The notes under the pieces were generated by a model, which worked only from the letters and a program-made list of their open reading frames with translations, ran no database searches and had not been told where the DNA came from. From an uncultured Acidobacteriia bacterium (lineage in GTDB: Bacteria; Acidobacteriota; Terriglobia; Bryobacterales; Bryobacteraceae), in NCBI GenBank assembly GCA_903875575.1, contig CAIQWJ010000049.1, forward strand, positions 1-64,000: a stretch of DNA of 64,000 nt, in the 5' to 3' direction. Below, piece after piece: positions 62,519 through 64,000 of the stretch (its first letter is position 1; each line of letters opens with the position of its first letter). The translations under genes and the position numbers were made by a program.

Positions 62519-62811
62519 TGCTGATCATGCAGGTGTTCGTCTACTTGCAGCTGCTGGATTTTCTGACAACCATGGTAGGCTTCCGGCTCGGGGCCAGCGA
62601 GGAAAGTCCATTCATCGCCCATCTCATCCACTCCACGTCGCCTGCCATCGGAGTCGGAGTCTCCAAACTCGTCGGCCTCGGCATCGGTGCCATCTGCATT
62701 ATGACGAACCGCATTCGCATTCTCTCGGTAGCGAATTACTGGTATGCCGGCCTTGTCGTTTGGAACCTCGCCATGATTCTCGTCTCTGGCAGAACCCACA
62801 TGCACCCGTAA
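62518..62811 (+). CDS. DUF5658-like small membrane protein
   Basis: A 97-residue protein with three hydrophobic segments. Its opening, MQVFVYLQLLDFLTTMVGFR, followed by SEESPFIAHL, matches DUF5658. ATG 62518 overlaps the prepilin peptidase stop, so the two are co-translated; a role as a partner of that peptidase is inferred. Function unknown. Confidence 0.85.
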   Translation: MLIMQVFVYLQLLDFLTTMVGFRLGASEESPFIAHLIHSTSPAIGVGVSKLVGLGIGAICIMTNRIRILSVANYWYAGLVVWNLAMILVSGRTHMHP

Positions 62812-63185
62812 TCTGAGCCGCTCGTGCCTGCCAGCCATGCCGGTCAGGACCCGGGCACTACACCCTTCAGTCACCACACTGCCCGTCTTCTCTGACGCAC
62901 TTGCCTCCTTCCTTGGGCGAACGACCGGCACGCCGGTCTCGACGTGCGGAAGCTTGCCCTGGGCTTTTCGCGCGCAGAACCGCGCCAGCAGACTTGATCG
63001 GGCGCTTACCGAAAACTGCAGCCTGAACCGAGTCTGATGCTCGTGCAGCGGACGCCGCAATCGAGATGTCCGGCCCGTCAAATTGTCTCTTAGTCGGTGC
63101 ATTGGGGTCTGTGCATTGGGTTGATTCCATCGAATGCTCCGGGCCCTGCGCCGGGACGCAGAAACGGCGTATATTGGGATTCATC
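62812..63185. other. 374-base gap with a short direct repeat
   Basis: No convincing gene. Frames of 60-100 residues exist on both strands (62837-63037 on +, 62867 onwards on -), but none has a ribosome site or matches a family I know. GTGCATTGGG occurs at 63097-63106 and 63111-63120, a direct repeat with a period of 14 bases. Confidence 0.5.
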
Positions 63186-64000
63186 ATGATGACTCGCAGA
63201 TCGATTCTTGGCGCAGCCGTGGCGGCCGGTCTTCTTCGCGCTGGCAACGAACGGCTTCGCATTGGTATTACGGACTGGAATCTCAGGTTGACCGCGAATC
63301 CGGAGGCCGTCCGCCTTGCCGCGCGGCTTGGTTTCGATGGGATACAGATGTCTTTCGGCCAGAAACTGATTGACGGACGACTACCCACCGACGATCCCGC
63401 CATCATTGCCAGTTACCTGAAGCTCTCCGCCGAAGCGGGCATTCCCATCGACGGCACCTGCGTCGACATGCTGCATGTGAACGGTCTGAAGAGCGACAAA
63501 CTCGCGGTTCGATGGGTGGCCGATTCCATCCGCCTGACCGCAGCACTCAGGACCCAGGTGCTGCTGCTGCCGTTCTTCAGCAGGAACGCCCTCAAGACGG
63601 AGGAAGAACGGAACTACGTCGGCGACGTGCTTCGCGAACTGGCGGTGGAAGCGAAGAAGGTCGGAGTGGTGCTGGGGCTGGAAGATGAAAACTCCGCTGA
63701 GGAAAACGTTCGCATTATGGATCGCGCGAGGGCGGACAACGTTCTGGTCTATTACGACGTGGGGAACTCCACGAATATCGGCGGTTACGACGTGGTGAAG
63801 GAGCTTCGCTGGCTGGGCAAAGACCGCATTTGCCAGCTCCATCTGAAGGACAAGCCGGTGTTTCTGGGGGAGGGGAAGATTCAGTTCGCACTGATTCTAC
63901 AGGCAATCCGGGATATTGGATTCGCCGGCTTTGCGAATCTGGAAACGGATTCGCGGCCTGGTTTTCTGGAAGACGATATGCGGCGGAATCTGGCTTACAT
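63186..64000 (+). CDS. Tat-exported sugar phosphate isomerase/epimerase-like TIM-barrel protein (partial)
   Basis: The open frame starts at ATG 63186 (or 63189) and runs off the window after 271 residues. TRRSILGAAVAAGLL is a twin-arginine-type signal. Barrel motifs: LRIGITDWNL, ARLGFDGIQMSFG, VVLGLEDENSAEEN (metal Glu), VYYDVGNSTNIGGYD (metal Asp), QLHLKDKP (metal His) and FANLETD (metal Glu). The four ligand positions fit the AP endonuclease 2-like superfamily. It is related in family to the 30399 protein. Substrate unknown. Confidence 0.9.
   Translation, partial: MMTRRSILGAAVAAGLLRAGNERLRIGITDWNLRLTANPEAVRLAARLGFDGIQMSFGQKLIDGRLPTDDPAIIASYLKLSAEAGIPIDGTCVDMLHVNGLKSDKLAVRWVADSIRLTAALRTQVLLLPFFSRNALKTEEERNYVGDVLRELAVEAKKVGVVLGLEDENSAEENVRIMDRARADNVLVYYDVGNSTNIGGYDVVKELRWLGKDRICQLHLKDKPVFLGEGKIQFALILQAIRDIGFAGFANLETDSRPGFLEDDMRRNLAY

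Noticed and set aside
62837-63037. A 66-codon frame with a Met start, and the overlapping minus-strand frame from 63406
   Set aside because: No ribosome site, no signal or family motif; both strands have comparable frames there.

Overview
The window (about 60 percent G+C, gene-dense) looks like a soil acidobacterium of the Solibacter/Bryobacter group (Bryobacterales). The reason is the co-occurrence of three protein families first defined in Candidatus Solibacter: a TIGR03435-type protein (27029-28027), two VWFA-related proteins of the TIGR03436 type (15286-17520 and 21384-23627), and a TIGR03437 C-terminal domain (end of 36531-38591). Large Oar-like TonB-type outer-membrane proteins with N-terminal carboxypeptidase-regulatory domains and many small secreted proteins fit the same assignment. 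I saw no rRNA, tRNA, CRISPR array or intact mobile element; the first 135 bases carry what looks like the end of an insertion sequence.

Region 1 (1-23.7 kb, all genes +) is dominated by exported proteins, many with Gly/Arg (RGG-like) tracts: two tandem esterases, two tandem paralogous secreted proteins of unknown function, then the housekeeping block gnd, dcp and gap, a small Gly-rich secreted protein, and a tandemly duplicated two-gene module. Each module copy has a roughly 1,170-1,200 residue TonB-type barrel protein in which a Gly/Arg-rich tract lies where a plug domain is expected, followed directly by a VWFA-related secreted protein. This module is the most unusual system in the window.

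Region 2 (23.8-39.3 kb) has a membrane diguanylate cyclase, an MFS exporter, the TIGR03435 protein, an ABM monooxygenase/iron alcohol dehydrogenase/GNAT operon, a small zinc ribbon, a Tat-exported TIM-barrel protein, RNase R, a three-gene thiol-redox cluster (DsbA-like, MauE/DoxX-like, TlpA-like), pyrD, and a cytochrome c/PHM-like protein coupled to a redoxin.

Region 3 (39.1-49.7 kb) has a cell-envelope operon on the minus strand (Trm112-like, glycosyltransferase 9, MsbA-like ABC transporter, a 56-residue ORF), a TPR protein, miaA, an operon of small beta-rich secreted proteins, a bicupin and a DUF1080 protein, and conserved proteins of unknown function.

Region 4 (49.7-64 kb) has a minus-strand operon with a split PEP-synthase/rifampin-phosphotransferase-like enzyme, a DHA2 drug exporter and a DUF1810 protein; a frameshifted PPOX-family flavoprotein; DinB; a complete CysM-Mec-CysO-MoeZ cysteine biosynthesis operon whose CysO ends in Gly-Gly-Leu-Ile; a second glycosyltransferase 9; a TonB receptor with a plug; a prepilin-peptidase/DUF5658 pair; and the start of a second Tat-exported TIM-barrel protein running off the right edge.
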